Shown in pieces: positions 16,866 through 24,795 of a DNA stretch of 50,826 nucleotides. The position numbers were made by a program, and so were the translations under genes. The stretch is from contig NZ_JXDL01000001.1 of NCBI RefSeq assembly GCF_001590795.1, positions 514,069 through 564,894 on the forward strand. Direction: 5' to 3'. The notes beneath the pieces were generated by a model. The model worked only from the letters and a program-made list of their open reading frames with translations. It did not search any database and had not been told where the DNA came from. The stretch's first letter is position 1, and every line of letters begins with the position of its first letter. The stretch comes from Bradyrhizobium sp. AT1 (GTDB lineage: Bacteria > Pseudomonadota > Alphaproteobacteria > Rhizobiales > Xanthobacteraceae).

Positions 16866-16896
16866 AAGCCCCGGCTTCGCCCGGGGCTTCTTTTTT
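16866..16896 (+). terminator. Rho-independent terminator of the beta-barrel gene
   Basis: Stem AAGCCCCGG (16866-16874) with CCGGGGCTT (16881-16889), a 6-nt loop CTTCGC, then C and six T residues. A run of four A residues on the 5' side may let it also serve the convergent SDR operon. Confidence 0.93.
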
Positions 16897-16915
16897 GCGT
16901 GGTGCAGTCCCGATC

Positions 16916-17686
16916 TCAGGCCATCACCGAGAAGCCGCCATCGACCGGGATCGCGGTGCCCGTGACGAAGCTCGACGCGGACGATGCCAGGAACACGGCG
17001 ATGCCGGCGAAGTCGTCGATGTCGCCCCAGCGCCCTGCAGGGGTGCGCGCCAGCACCCGCTCGTGCAATCCCGAGACCTGCTGCCGCGCGCCGCGGGTGA
17101 GGTCGGTATCGATCCAGCCCGGCAGGATCGCATTGACCTGGATGTTGTCGGGCGCCCAGGCATTGGCGCAGGCGCGGGTGTACTGCACGATGCCGCCCTT
17201 GCTCGCCGCATAGGCGGTGGCGAAGCTCGCACCGAAGATCGACATCATCGAGCCGATGTTGATCACCTTGCCGTTGCCTGACGCCTTCAGGTGCGGATAG
17301 GCGAGCTTCGAGCACAGGAAGGCGCTGGTGAGATTGGTTTGGATCACCGTGTTCCACTCGTCGAGCTCGAGCTCGTGCGGCGGCTTGCGGATGCTCATGC
17401 CGGCATTGTTGATGACGATGTCGATGCGGCCGAGATCCTTGACCACCCGCGCGATCATGGCTTCGATCGCCGCCTTGTCGGTGACGTCGGTCGCGACCGC
17501 GATCGCCTTCACGCCGCGCGCCTTGAGATCGTCGACGGCTGCCTTGGACTTCGCCTCGTTGCGTCCGACCACGGCGATGTCGGCGCCGGCATCGGCGAGT
17601 CCGTGCGCCAGGCCGAGCCCGATGCCGCCATTGCCTCCTGTGACGATCGCGACCTTGCCGCGGAGATCGAACCGGTTGGATGTCAT
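16916..17686 (-). CDS. Short-chain dehydrogenase/reductase (classical SDR)
   Basis: 256-residue NAD(P)-dependent oxidoreductase with a Rossmann fold. The cofactor motif TGGNGGIGLG is at about 17-26, NNAG follows in the centre, and the catalytic Tyr159 and Lys163 lie in YAASK. The C-terminus PVDGGFSVMA is typical. Substrate unknown; close relatives are annotated as glucose/ribitol dehydrogenase or 3-oxoacyl-ACP reductase. It is preceded 21 bp upstream by a small membrane protein gene on the same strand, so the two probably form an operon. Confidence 0.92.
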   Translation of the reverse strand: MTSNRFDLRGKVAIVTGGNGGIGLGLAHGLADAGADIAVVGRNEAKSKAAVDDLKARGVKAIAVATDVTDKAAIEAMIARVVKDLGRIDIVINNAGMSIRKPPHELELDEWNTVIQTNLTSAFLCSKLAYPHLKASGNGKVINIGSMMSIFGASFATAYAASKGGIVQYTRACANAWAPDNIQVNAILPGWIDTDLTRGARQQVSGLHERVLARTPAGRWGDIDDFAGIAVFLASSASSFVTGTAIPVDGGFSVMA

Positions 17687-17707
17687 GCTTCTTCTTTCTG
17701 GTTTCTT

Positions 17708-17893
17708 TTATTGGTTGCTCTGCCAGATCAGCACCAGCCCGAAGCCGGCCATGGCGGCGCCATAGCCGGCCCATTGCAGCTGGTTGACCATGAAGCTCGA
17801 TCGCGGCCAGGCAATGGTGCCCGTGCCTTGTCCGATCCAGAGCAGCCCGACGGCGAGGGCAAACAGGCCTGCGACAAGCAGAAATCTGCGCAT
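17708..17893 (-). CDS. Small two-span membrane protein of unknown function
   Basis: 61 residues with two hydrophobic helices (FLLVAGLFALAVGLLWIG, and AGYGAAMAGFGLVLIW) joined by a loop containing WPRSSFMVNQ. A strong GGAGG lies five bases before ATG 17893. The first helix plus loop pattern (LLWIGQGTGTI) looks like a family of short Rhizobiales membrane proteins I have seen only as hypothetical. Likely in an operon with the downstream SDR gene, 21 bp away. Confidence 0.75.
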   Translation of the reverse strand: MRRFLLVAGLFALAVGLLWIGQGTGTIAWPRSSFMVNQLQWAGYGAAMAGFGLVLIWQSNQ

Positions 17894-18206
17894 GCATTCC
17901 TCCCCCCTCGGTCTGCTTCCGTCGCGACTCGCGGCATCAACGATGCCGCGGCCTCGAAAGCTTGGGGGGCACACTAGCCGCAGCTTTGGTTCGGTTACAA
18001 TGGCGGCGCCGGAAGCCGCGACGCCAAGCATGTGGCGCGATGCGCAGGGCAGGGCTGTCAGTGCCGTGCGGACGATGGAAGCTCAGCCACCGCCGCGTGC
18101 CGTCGCTGGAGGTGAGCCGCTGGAGGTGAGCCGTGGCGGCCGACGCGCCCACAACGAAAAAGCCCCGGACGATGCCGGGGCTTTGACGTTTGATCGTGAG
18201 ATCAGA
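17894..18206. other. 313-bp region between the small membrane protein and the second beta-barrel gene
   Basis: Contains the terminator of the second beta-barrel gene (18157-18183) and a 14-bp tandem duplication GCTGGAGGTGAGCC (18105-18118 and 18119-18132). The promoter of the small membrane protein/SDR pair should lie just above 17893. No gene is supported. Confidence 0.5.
18157..18183 (-). terminator. Rho-independent terminator of the second beta-barrel gene
   Basis: On the minus strand AAGCCCCGG pairs with CCGGGGCTT across a 6-nt loop and is followed by TTTTT (five A residues at 18157-18161 on the plus strand). The 9-bp arms are identical to those of the terminator at 16866. Confidence 0.92.
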
Positions 18207-18989
18207 TCAGTACTTCGCGACGACCGGACCGGTCCAGTTGAAGCGGTAGACCAGCGAGGTCGAGATCGTCTGGTTCCAGCTGTTGGCGCGGATGGAGTTG
18301 CCGACCAGCGCGTTGGTACCGTCGAACAGCTCGTCCGAGGTCTTGGTGTTGTAGAAGGCCGAACGATACTCGGTCTTCATGAACCAGCCGGGCGAGGAGA
18401 CACCGAAGATGTTCAGGCTGTTCTCGACACCGCCGCCGACGAACCAGCCGTTGCGGTTGTAGCTGTTGAGGTGGATACCAGCCGGGGTGCCGGCCAGGTT
18501 GGTGAAGTTGGTCTGGCCGAAGTGGGCGCCAGAGTAACCACCGTTGACGTAGGAGAGAACGTTCGGGGCGACCAGCCAGCCGAGGCGCACGCCCGCGGCC
18601 CAGGAGGTTTCCAGCTTCTGGTTGCCGGTGATGCCGATGGTCGGATCCTGGATGGTGGCGCGGATGCTGCCGAACTGACCGTCAGCGAACACACCGGCGA
18701 CCCAGGTGCCGCTGAACTGCCAGTCGTAACCGGCGCCGACGGTGCCGAACCAACCCGAACCGCCCTGACGCTGGTCGATGGTCAGCGGAACAGCGCCGAC
18801 AGTGGTCTGGACGTGCTGGTCGGCATTCGAGAGGCCGCCGCCGCCACCGCCGAAGACGTAGAAGCCGGTCCAGTTGGCGACGGGCGCCGCCATCGGAGCC
18901 TTCACGTAGGGACGGGCAGCGAGATCGGCCGCCGAGGCCGAACCGGTCATCGCGGCAACCGCGGTCAGAGCGAGCAAAGTCTTCTTCAT
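18207..18989 (-). CDS. Omp31/Omp25-like outer-membrane beta-barrel protein
   Basis: 260 residues: a signal peptide (MKKTLLALTAVAAMTGSASA), then ADLAARPYVKAPMAAPVANWTGFYVFGGGGGG, the same opening as the barrel protein at 16050, and alternating beta-strand pattern to the terminal RFNWTGPVVAKY. It is probably an abundant envelope protein. Codons look strongly biased towards C/G third positions, as expected for high expression. The 5' flank is AT-rich and should hold its promoter. A dedicated terminator follows. Function within the family (porin, adhesion, envelope stability) cannot be separated by sequence. Confidence 0.9.
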   Translation of the reverse strand: MKKTLLALTAVAAMTGSASAADLAARPYVKAPMAAPVANWTGFYVFGGGGGGLSNADQHVQTTVGAVPLTIDQRQGGSGWFGTVGAGYDWQFSGTWVAGVFADGQFGSIRATIQDPTIGITGNQKLETSWAAGVRLGWLVAPNVLSYVNGGYSGAHFGQTNFTNLAGTPAGIHLNSYNRNGWFVGGGVENSLNIFGVSSPGWFMKTEYRSAFYNTKTSDELFDGTNALVGNSIRANSWNQTISTSLVYRFNWTGPVVAKY

Positions 18990-19362
18990 GTCAAAATCCC
19001 CAACCTTGGTCTGTCTAGAGGCGCGAGCGCGCTGAAGTCCGTTTCATCTGATGACCGGACTATAGACGTTTCGCGCCGAAATGCTGTTGCAGGCTAGGCA
19101 CAGTCGCCGGAAAACGCCGCCGGCTGGGCATTTGGGTCACAGTCCCCAAAAATTGAAATAAATAAGCAAAATCAGTATCTTGTTCGGAATGTGGAATCCT
19201 TAATTCGGGTAAGGTTTCGTTAGGAAAATCGGCTTTGTCCGAAATGGAGGCAATCCTGCCTCAGCCTCGGCAACGTGAGTCGCTGGCCGAGTCGCGGTCG
19301 CGGCGCCGGAATCGCTCAAAGCCGTGCGGACCGCGGGCAGATCTTACCGGCAAGGGACTCCA
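18990..19362. promoter_or_regulatory. AT-rich intergenic region upstream of the second beta-barrel gene
   Basis: About 370 bp between the barrel gene start and the parE terminator, no gene supported. Bases about 19140-19230 are strikingly AT-rich for this genome (AAAATTGAAATAAATAAGC, then a stretch with TTAATTCGGGTAAGG). They could be an upstream activating region or hold a small RNA, but no clear promoter-plus-terminator unit was found on either strand. Confidence 0.4.
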
Positions 19363-19399
19363 CAAAACAAAAGAGCCCCGGCTCCTCGTCGAGGCTCTT
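19363..19399 (-). terminator. Rho-independent terminator of parE
   Basis: On the minus strand AAGAGCCTCG pairs with CGGGGCTCTT (10 bp, one G-U pair) around a 9-nt loop. A T-rich run follows (from AAAACAAAA on the plus strand). It lies 26 bp after the parE stop. Confidence 0.85.
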
Positions 19400-19424
19400 G
19401 AGAGGAGTGGACGGCCCGAAAGGC

Positions 19425-21467
19425 TCAGACGTCCAGTAATTCTTCGCTGGCAAACTCGGCCTTGTCGGAGATGAAGGCGAAGCGCGCCTCGGCCTTGGTG
19501 CCCATCAGGCGCTCGACCGAATCCGCGGTGGTGTCACGGTCGTCGGGGAGCAGCACCACCTTGAGCAGCGTCCGCTTGCTCGGATCCATGGTGGTCTCCT
19601 TGAGCTGCGCAGGCATCATCTCGCCGAGGCCTTTGAAACGGTTCACCTCGACCTTGGCGTTGGCGTTGAACTCGCTCTTGAGCAGCGCCTCCTTGTGCGC
19701 GTCGTCGCGCGCATAGACCGACTTCGAGCCGTGGGTCAGCTTGTAGAGCGGCGGCACCGCAAGGAAGAGGTGGCCTTCATCGATCAACTGCCGCATCTGC
19801 CGGTAGAAGAAGGTGATCAGGAGCGAAGCGATGTGAGCGCCGTCGACGTCGGCGTCGGTCATGATGATGATGCGCTGATAGCGCAGATCCTCTTCGCGGT
19901 ATTGCAAGAGCTGACCGCAGCCGATCGCCTGCACGAGGTCGGAAAGCTGGGCATTCGCCGTCAGCTTGTCCTTGCCGGCGGACGCGACGTTGAGGATTTT
20001 TCCGCGCAAGGGCAACACCGCTTGCGTCTTGCGGTCGCGCGCCTGCTTGGCGCTGCCGCCGGCCGAGTCACCCTCGACGATGAAGAGCTCGGAGCCCTCG
20101 GTGCCGGCGTCGGTGCAGTCGGCGAGCTTGCCGGGCAGGCGCAGCTTCTTGCCCGCGGTCTTGCGCGCGGTTTCCTTTTCCTGGCGGCGGCGCAGGCGCT
20201 CCTCGGCGCGGTCGATCACGAAGTCGAGCAGCCGGTTGGCCATGTTCGGATTGCCCGACAGCCAATGGTCGAACGGATCCTTCATCGCCTGTTCGACGAT
20301 GCGTTGCGCCTCCGCGGTGGCGAGACGATCCTTGGTCTGACCCTGGAATTCAGGCTCGCGGACGAACACCGAAAGCATCACGGCCGCGCCCACCATCACG
20401 TCTTCGGAGGTGATGGAGGCAGCGCGCTTGCCCTGGCCGACGCGCTCGGCGTGATCCTTCAACCCGCGCAGAAGCGCGCTGCGCAGGCCCGATTCGTGCG
20501 TGCCGCCATCCGGCGTCGGCACGGTGTTGGTGTAGGAAGAGAGGAAACCGTCGGCATCGGCGGTCCAGGCCACCGCCCATTCGCAGGCGCCATGCGCGCC
20601 GTTGCGACCCGACTTGCCCGAGAAGATGTCGGGATGCACCAGCGTGTCAGCGTGGATCGCCGCCGCCAGATAGTCCTTGAGGCCGCCGGGGAAGTGGAAC
20701 GTCGCCTCTGCCGGCACGTCCTCGATGCCCTTGAGCAGGTCGGGCGCACAATTCCAGCGGATCTCGACGCCGCCGAACAGATAGGCCTTCGAGCGCGTCA
20801 TCTTGAACAGGCGCTGCGGCTTGAACGCGGCCTTAGGCCCGAAGATGTCGGTGTCGGGCTTGAAGCGCACGCGCGTGCCGCGGCGGTTGTTGACCTTGCC
20901 GAGGTCCTCGAGCTTGCCCTTGGGATGGCCGCGCTCGAAAATCATGCGGTGCAGCTTCTGGCCGCGTGCGACCTCGACCTCGAGACGCGAGGACAGGGCG
21001 TTGACAACGGAGATGCCGACGCCGTGCAGGCCGCCTGACGTTTCGTAGACCTTGCTGTCGAACTTGCCGCCCGAATGCAGCGTGCACATGATGACTTCGA
21101 GCGCCGACTTCTTCGGGAACTTCGGATGCGGATCGATCGGGATGCCGCGACCGTTGTCGGTGACGGTGAGGAATCCGTCTGCGCTGAGCTCGACGCCGAT
21201 GAAGGTCGCGTGCCCGGCCAGCGCCTCGTCCATCGAGTTGTCGATGACTTCGGCGAACAGATGATGCAACGCCTTCTCATCGGTGCCGCCGATATACATA
21301 CCCGGCCGGCGCCGCACCGGTTCCAGACCTTCGAGCACCTCGATGTCGGCCGCGGTGTAATCGGCTTCGCCGCCGCTGCCGCGGGGCGCCGCCTTGGCGG
21401 CCCGGGGCTTCGGCTCGTCGCCGCCGAAAAAGTCGTCTTTTGCTTTGGGTTTCAACTGCTTGGACAT
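19425..21467 (-). CDS. parE: DNA topoisomerase IV subunit B (ParE)
   Basis: ATPase subunit of topoisomerase IV, which with ParC unlinks daughter chromosomes. 680 residues. Order: a basic, poorly conserved N-terminal extension of about 35 residues, then the GHKL ATPase domain (IDNSMDEA, DNGRGIPIDPHPK, GGLHGVGISVVNALS), the transducer domain, and the TOPRIM domain (EGDSAGGSAKQARDR, PLRGKILNV, IIIMTDADVDGAHI). It is ParE rather than GyrB: no large insertion, length of about 680, and the EPVRRRPGMYIGGTDE start. It is the only gene of its transcription unit here, with its own terminator. Confidence 0.95.
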   Translation of the reverse strand: MSKQLKPKAKDDFFGGDEPKPRAAKAAPRGSGGEADYTAADIEVLEGLEPVRRRPGMYIGGTDEKALHHLFAEVIDNSMDEALAGHATFIGVELSADGFLTVTDNGRGIPIDPHPKFPKKSALEVIMCTLHSGGKFDSKVYETSGGLHGVGISVVNALSSRLEVEVARGQKLHRMIFERGHPKGKLEDLGKVNNRRGTRVRFKPDTDIFGPKAAFKPQRLFKMTRSKAYLFGGVEIRWNCAPDLLKGIEDVPAEATFHFPGGLKDYLAAAIHADTLVHPDIFSGKSGRNGAHGACEWAVAWTADADGFLSSYTNTVPTPDGGTHESGLRSALLRGLKDHAERVGQGKRAASITSEDVMVGAAVMLSVFVREPEFQGQTKDRLATAEAQRIVEQAMKDPFDHWLSGNPNMANRLLDFVIDRAEERLRRRQEKETARKTAGKKLRLPGKLADCTDAGTEGSELFIVEGDSAGGSAKQARDRKTQAVLPLRGKILNVASAGKDKLTANAQLSDLVQAIGCGQLLQYREEDLRYQRIIIMTDADVDGAHIASLLITFFYRQMRQLIDEGHLFLAVPPLYKLTHGSKSVYARDDAHKEALLKSEFNANAKVEVNRFKGLGEMMPAQLKETTMDPSKRTLLKVVLLPDDRDTTADSVERLMGTKAEARFAFISDKAEFASEELLDV

Positions 21468-21738
21468 ATATCTTGATGCGTTTTGAGGGCCGCAATAGCG
21501 GCGAATCGATTTCGCCGACTATGCCACTTCTGACTTGGAAAGGTTATCGCAGGGCGGGCCGGGCGGTGTCGTTGGGGGCCAATCCCGGCGATTTTACGCC
21601 GCAGGCCCTCCAATTGCCGGCAATTTGACCTGCCAGCCTGGCCGAGCCGGGTTTTGTGACTTGATGTCACACAAGCCCTTGGCTTACCAGTCTTTTTCAT
21701 CGAGCAGCACCTTGAGACGGGGCGGAAGGCTATTTTTG

Positions 21739-22269
21739 ATGGAGCAGTTTGCGCACGCCCTGGCCGATTTCGTGCGCGTTCACCAGGCCTGGGCGGCTCC
21801 GATCGTGTTCCTGCTCGCCTTCGGGGAATCGCTGGCCTTCATCTCGCTGCTGATTCCCGCGTGGGGCGCGCTGGTCGCGATCGGTGCGCTGATCGGGGCG
21901 AGCGGCATCAGCTTTTATCCGGTCTGGATCGCCGGCGGCCTCGGCGCGGCGCTGGGCGACTGGGTCTCCTACTGGTTCGGCTACCGCTACAAGGAGAAGG
22001 TTGCCGAGATGTGGCCGCTCTCGCGCTATCCGGGACTGCTGCCCAGGGGCGAGGCCTTCGTGCGCAGCTGGGGCGTGCCCAGCATCTTCATCGGCCGGTT
22101 CTTCGGTCCTTTGCGCGCCTCGGTGCCGCTGGCGGCCGGCATCTTCGAGATGCCCTATTGGAGCTTCCAGGCCGCCAATTTCATCTCGGCCCTGGTCTGG
22201 TCGGCCGTGCTCCTGCTGTTCGGCGACGTGCTCGCCAAGATCATGGAATGGATCTGGCGGGTGATCTGA
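21739..22269 (+). CDS. DedA family (VTT domain) membrane protein
   Basis: 176 residues. Inner-membrane protein with a central VTT/SNARE-associated domain: LAFGESLAFISLLIPAWGAL opens it, the GDWVSYWFGYRYKE loop follows, and GRFFGPLRASVPLAAGIFEM is the arginine motif typical of DedA proteins. Relatives are undecaprenyl-phosphate or phospholipid translocases needed for envelope integrity and drug or pH tolerance. ATG 21739 is supported by GGAAGG about 9 nt upstream; a longer in-frame extension upstream is not family-like. Encoded alone, divergent from parE. Confidence 0.88.
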   Translation: MEQFAHALADFVRVHQAWAAPIVFLLAFGESLAFISLLIPAWGALVAIGALIGASGISFYPVWIAGGLGAALGDWVSYWFGYRYKEKVAEMWPLSRYPGLLPRGEAFVRSWGVPSIFIGRFFGPLRASVPLAAGIFEMPYWSFQAANFISALVWSAVLLLFGDVLAKIMEWIWRVI

Positions 22270-22299
22270 CCGGCGCTCGCGGCTTGAATAGCGCTGGGT

Positions 22300-22566
22300 C
22301 TAGTGGGTCTTCTGAAGCGCATTGCGCACGATGTCGATCAGCCGATGGGCTTGAGCCGCAGCTTCATTGAGGTCGTCCTTGTCGCCGCGGAGTTCGCGGG
22401 AAGATCGCGCGCGATCGACGATCTCTTCAACGACTTTGTCAGGGCCGTGTGAGTTGGCGGACACGGGGCGATCCACCCAAACCTTCTTGGCGATGAAGGC
22501 CGTCAAAAGTGCGCCGCTACCGGCGGCGAGAGGAAAGAGCAGCGCGATCGCCTGGTCGGTGGTCAT
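22300..22566 (-). CDS. Small membrane-anchored protein of unknown function
   Basis: 88 residues. One N-terminal hydrophobic helix (AIALLFPLAAGSGALLTAFI) is followed by a charged helical tail (VVEEIVDRARSSRELRGDKDDLNEAAAQAHRL has coiled-coil character). Its ATG overlaps the stop of the upstream gene (ATGA), so the two are translationally coupled. No family recognised. The tail suggests an oligomerising cytosolic part. Confidence 0.65.
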   Translation of the reverse strand: MTTDQAIALLFPLAAGSGALLTAFIAKKVWVDRPVSANSHGPDKVVEEIVDRARSSRELRGDKDDLNEAAAQAHRLIDIVRNALQKTH

Positions 22567-22856
22567 CGCAGGCTTCCCAAGAATACGTGTCCGGCCAAAT
22601 GTATGGCGAAACCCGTCACGAAGCAAACTAGCCCGACCCCAACAACGAGACCGTTATCGGTTCCCAAAGGCAGAAGATTGAAAATCACCTGTGCTGCCGG
22701 AACGAAGGTTCCAGCCGCAATAATTCCGGCGGACAGGTTGTTGAGCCAAGTCGCGCTGAGTTTCAGGTGCTCGTTGCGGATCTCATCGGGTGTCACGACA
22801 TGCCCCAAGTGCGAAAGGTCCGGCGGTTCTAGGATAAGTTTAGATTGTCTTGACAT
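22563..22856 (-). CDS. Small two-span membrane protein of unknown function
   Basis: 97 residues. A soluble N-terminal part of about 35 residues (EPPDLSHLGHVVTPDEIRNEHLKLSATWLNN) is followed by two hydrophobic helices (AGIIAAGTFVPAAQVIF, and LVVGVGLVCFVTGFAIHLAG). GC content is visibly lower than its neighbours, around half by eye. It forms a two-gene unit with the overlapping 88-residue gene. No clear ribosome-binding site before ATG 22856. No family recognised. Confidence 0.65.
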   Translation of the reverse strand: MSRQSKLILEPPDLSHLGHVVTPDEIRNEHLKLSATWLNNLSAGIIAAGTFVPAAQVIFNLLPLGTDNGLVVGVGLVCFVTGFAIHLAGHVFLGSLR

Positions 22857-22928
22857 TCTATCGCAAGTCTACGGGGACAGTTTCGCTCGCGGTGGCGGAC
22901 GAGGCCGCCATGCGTCGCCACTTTGTAC

Positions 22929-22957
22929 TTGACCCCGGAACCCGCGGGCCCTATAGC
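22929..22957 (+). promoter_or_regulatory. Candidate sigma-70-type promoter
   Basis: TTGACC (22929-22934) and TATAGC (22952-22957) are 17 bp apart. The predicted transcription start, about 22963-22965, lies right at the ATG of the arginine-rich leader ORF, so the leader message would be nearly leaderless. Confidence 0.55.
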
Positions 22958-22965
22958 CGCGCGCC

Positions 22966-23043
22966 ATGATCAACGCCGCGACCATCCTGTTCGCCCGTCG
23001 CCGCCGCCGCAGTCTTGCGGTTTGGGCGGTCGATCGCGTTTGA
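22966..23043 (+). CDS. Candidate arginine-rich leader peptide (25 codons)
   Basis: ATG at 22966 opens 25 codons ending TGA 23041-23043. Codons 11-15 are five consecutive arginine codons (CGT then four CGC), and codon 24 is also Arg. It sits just after a promoter-like sequence and about 100 bp before paiB-argC, the latter an arginine-biosynthesis gene. Size and control-codon placement resemble leuL (four Leu codons at 10-13 of 28). Inferred role: ribosome stalling at Arg codons when arginyl-tRNA is scarce. A chance Arg run in GC-rich DNA cannot be excluded. Confidence 0.5.
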   Translation: MINAATILFARRRRRSLAVWAVDRV

Positions 23044-23089
23044 GATCATCGTCTTTGCCGCTGGATCCGATCCGCGGCATTCTCTCTCC
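23007..23089 (+). promoter_or_regulatory. Candidate transcription attenuator before paiB-argC
   Basis: Three mutually exclusive pairings are visible. CCGCA (23007-23011, inside the Arg codons) pairs with TGCGG (23016-23020). The GCGG of that segment can instead pair with CCGC at 23058-23061. Lastly, GCCGC-T-GGAT (23057-23066) pairs with ATCC-GCGGC (23070-23078) and is followed by ATTCTCTCTCCT. The last hairpin is terminator-like, but its U-tract is broken by C residues. Confidence 0.4.
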
Positions 23090-23142
23090 TGTCAGCGCGA
23101 TCTGATCCGGCGGCCCCCACGGAGGCCCAGCAGGAGACCACG

Positions 23143-23808
23143 ATGTACACGCCACCCTTTTTCAAGCAGGACCGCGCTGCGAGCCTGAAATTCGCCGAAG
23201 AGCGCGGCTTCGGCACCATGTGCGCCTTCGACGGAAAGAAGCCGGTTGCTTCCCCGCTGCCGTTCTATCTGACCTACGCAGCCGACGGCACGCCGCAGGC
23301 CGCGTTTCATGTTGCCCGTCACAATCCGCTGCTAAAGCTTGCGGGCGGCGATGCGTCCTGGCTGCTCGCGGTCAACGGGCCCGATGCCTATGTATCGCCC
23401 GACTGGTACGTCTCGCCGGATCAGGTGCCGACCTGGCTCTACCAATCGGTGCATCTGAGCGGGCCGGTGCGGCTTATGTCGGACGATGAGTTGGCGGTGC
23501 AGATCGACACGCTCAGCGACAAATTCGAGAACTGGCTGTTGCCGAAGAAGCCGTGGACGTCGGGCAAGATGACGGCGGGCCGGCTCGAGGCGATGAAGAA
23601 GGCGATCGTGGGTCTGGTGATGAATGTTGAAGAGGTCGAAGGCAGCTTCAAGCTGAACCAGCAAAAATCCGACGCCGACTACGCGGCGATCGCCAATGCG
23701 CTCAGCGCCGGCGATGCCGACGCCAGGCAGATCTCACAATTGATGCGGCAGGCAAGGCCGCAAATTTTTGCTGACGATACGAACATGCTCGAAGGGAGCG
23801 CACCATGA
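23143..23808 (+). CDS. FMN-binding negative transcriptional regulator, PaiB family
   Basis: 221 residues, with homology running the full length of PaiB: start [11 protein letters not shown], central YVSPDWY motif followed by [13 protein letters not shown], then the [22 protein letters not shown] segment. PaiB proteins have a split-barrel flavin-binding fold; B. subtilis PaiB was described as a repressor of sporulation and degradative-enzyme genes, but the biochemical role of most relatives is unsettled. AGGAG lies 9 bases before the ATG. The stop overlaps the argC start (ATGA), so the two are coupled. Confidence 0.87.
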   Translation: MYTPPFFKQDRAASLKFAEERGFGTMCAFDGKKPVASPLPFYLTYAADGTPQAAFHVARHNPLLKLAGGDASWLLAVNGPDAYVSPDWYVSPDQVPTWLYQSVHLSGPVRLMSDDELAVQIDTLSDKFENWLLPKKPWTSGKMTAGRLEAMKKAIVGLVMNVEEVEGSFKLNQQKSDADYAAIANALSAGDADARQISQLMRQARPQIFADDTNMLEGSAP

Positions 23809-24788
23809 GCCTCGCTGACACCACCAAAGCCCCCACCACCAGCGCGGCCAGGAAGCCGGCCACCGTCTTCGTCGACGGCGGCTCCGGCACCACCGGGCTC
23901 GGCATCAACGAGCGGCTGAAGCTCCAGAACGACGTCGTCGTGAAGACCATTGCCGACGACAAGCGCAAGGATCCCGCCGCCAAGAAGGCGCTGATGGAGG
24001 AGGTGGACCTCGTCATCCTCTGTCTGCCCGACGATGCCGCCAAGGAGACGGTCGCGCTGGTCGACAGCATGGGCGCCTCTGGCCCGAAGGTGCTGGATGC
24101 GTCCACCGCCTATCGGGTTGCGCCCGACTGGGCCTACGGCTTTCCGGAACTGACGGCTGACCAGGCGGGCAAGATCAAGGCCGCCAGGAAGGTTTCTAAT
24201 CCCGGCTGCTATCCGACCGGCGCGATCGCGCTGCTTCGGCCGATCGTCGATGCCGGCCTGTTGCCGTCTGACTATCCGGTCACCGTCAATGCGGTGAGCG
24301 GCTATTCCGGCGGCGGCAAGTCGATGATCGCAAGCTTCGAGGATGGTAGCGCGCCGTCTTTCGAGCTCTACGGCCTCGGCTTCGAGCACAAGCATCTGCC
24401 GGAGATGCAGCTCTATTCCAACCTGACGCGGCGGCCGATCTTCATCCCCTCGGTCGGCAACTACCGGCAGGGCATGCTGGTCTCGGTGCCGCTGCAGCTC
24501 GACACGCTGCCGGGCAAGCCCGGCGGAGCCGAGCTGCAGGCCGCGCTCGCCAAGCGCTATGCCGGCTCGAAATACGTCAAGGTGATGCCGCTGCAGAACG
24601 AAGCATCGAAGGGCGGGCGGATCGAGCCGGAAGCGCTGAACGAGACCAATCAGCTCGAGCTCTACGTCTTCGCCAGCGACAAATATCACCAGGCGGTGCT
24701 GGTCGCCCGGCTCGACAATCTCGGCAAGGGTGCGTCCGGTGCGGCCGTGCAGAACATGCGGCTGATGTTGGGCCTGCCGGAGGAGTAG
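23805..24788 (+). CDS. argC: N-acetyl-gamma-glutamyl-phosphate reductase (type 2)
   Basis: NADPH-dependent reductase of arginine biosynthesis that converts N-acetylglutamyl phosphate to the semialdehyde. 327 residues. The cofactor motif is [12 protein letters not shown] at about 22-33, and the nucleophile cysteine lies in [12 protein letters not shown]. The sequence layout (short N-terminal domain, [26 protein letters not shown]) is that of type 2 ArgC. The first 20 residues (Thr/Ala/Lys-rich) are extra. In many Rhizobiales argC follows rpsI; here it instead overlaps a paiB-like gene, which is unusual. Regulation by an upstream arginine-codon leader is proposed separately. Confidence 0.92.
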   Translation: MSLADTTKAPTTSAARKPATVFVDGGSGTTGLGINERLKLQNDVVVKTIADDKRKDPAAKKALMEEVDLVILCLPDDAAKETVALVDSMGASGPKVLDASTAYRVAPDWAYGFPELTADQAGKIKAARKVSNPGCYPTGAIALLRPIVDAGLLPSDYPVTVNAVSGYSGGGKSMIASFEDGSAPSFELYGLGFEHKHLPEMQLYSNLTRRPIFIPSVGNYRQGMLVSVPLQLDTLPGKPGGAELQAALAKRYAGSKYVKVMPLQNEASKGGRIEPEALNETNQLELYVFASDKYHQAVLVARLDNLGKGASGAAVQNMRLMLGLPEE

Positions 24789-24795
24789 GATGCTG

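Noticed and set aside
18105..18132. 14-bp tandem duplication GCTGGAGGTGAGCC
   Set aside because: Two copies only, in non-coding DNA with no further structure; likely a simple slippage event.
22996..23010. Whether the five Arg codons are simply a GCC/CGC microsatellite
   Set aside because: Not fully excluded, but promoter position, ORF closure, argC downstream and alternative pairings together make the leader reading worth reporting, so the sceptical view is recorded as the refutation test instead.
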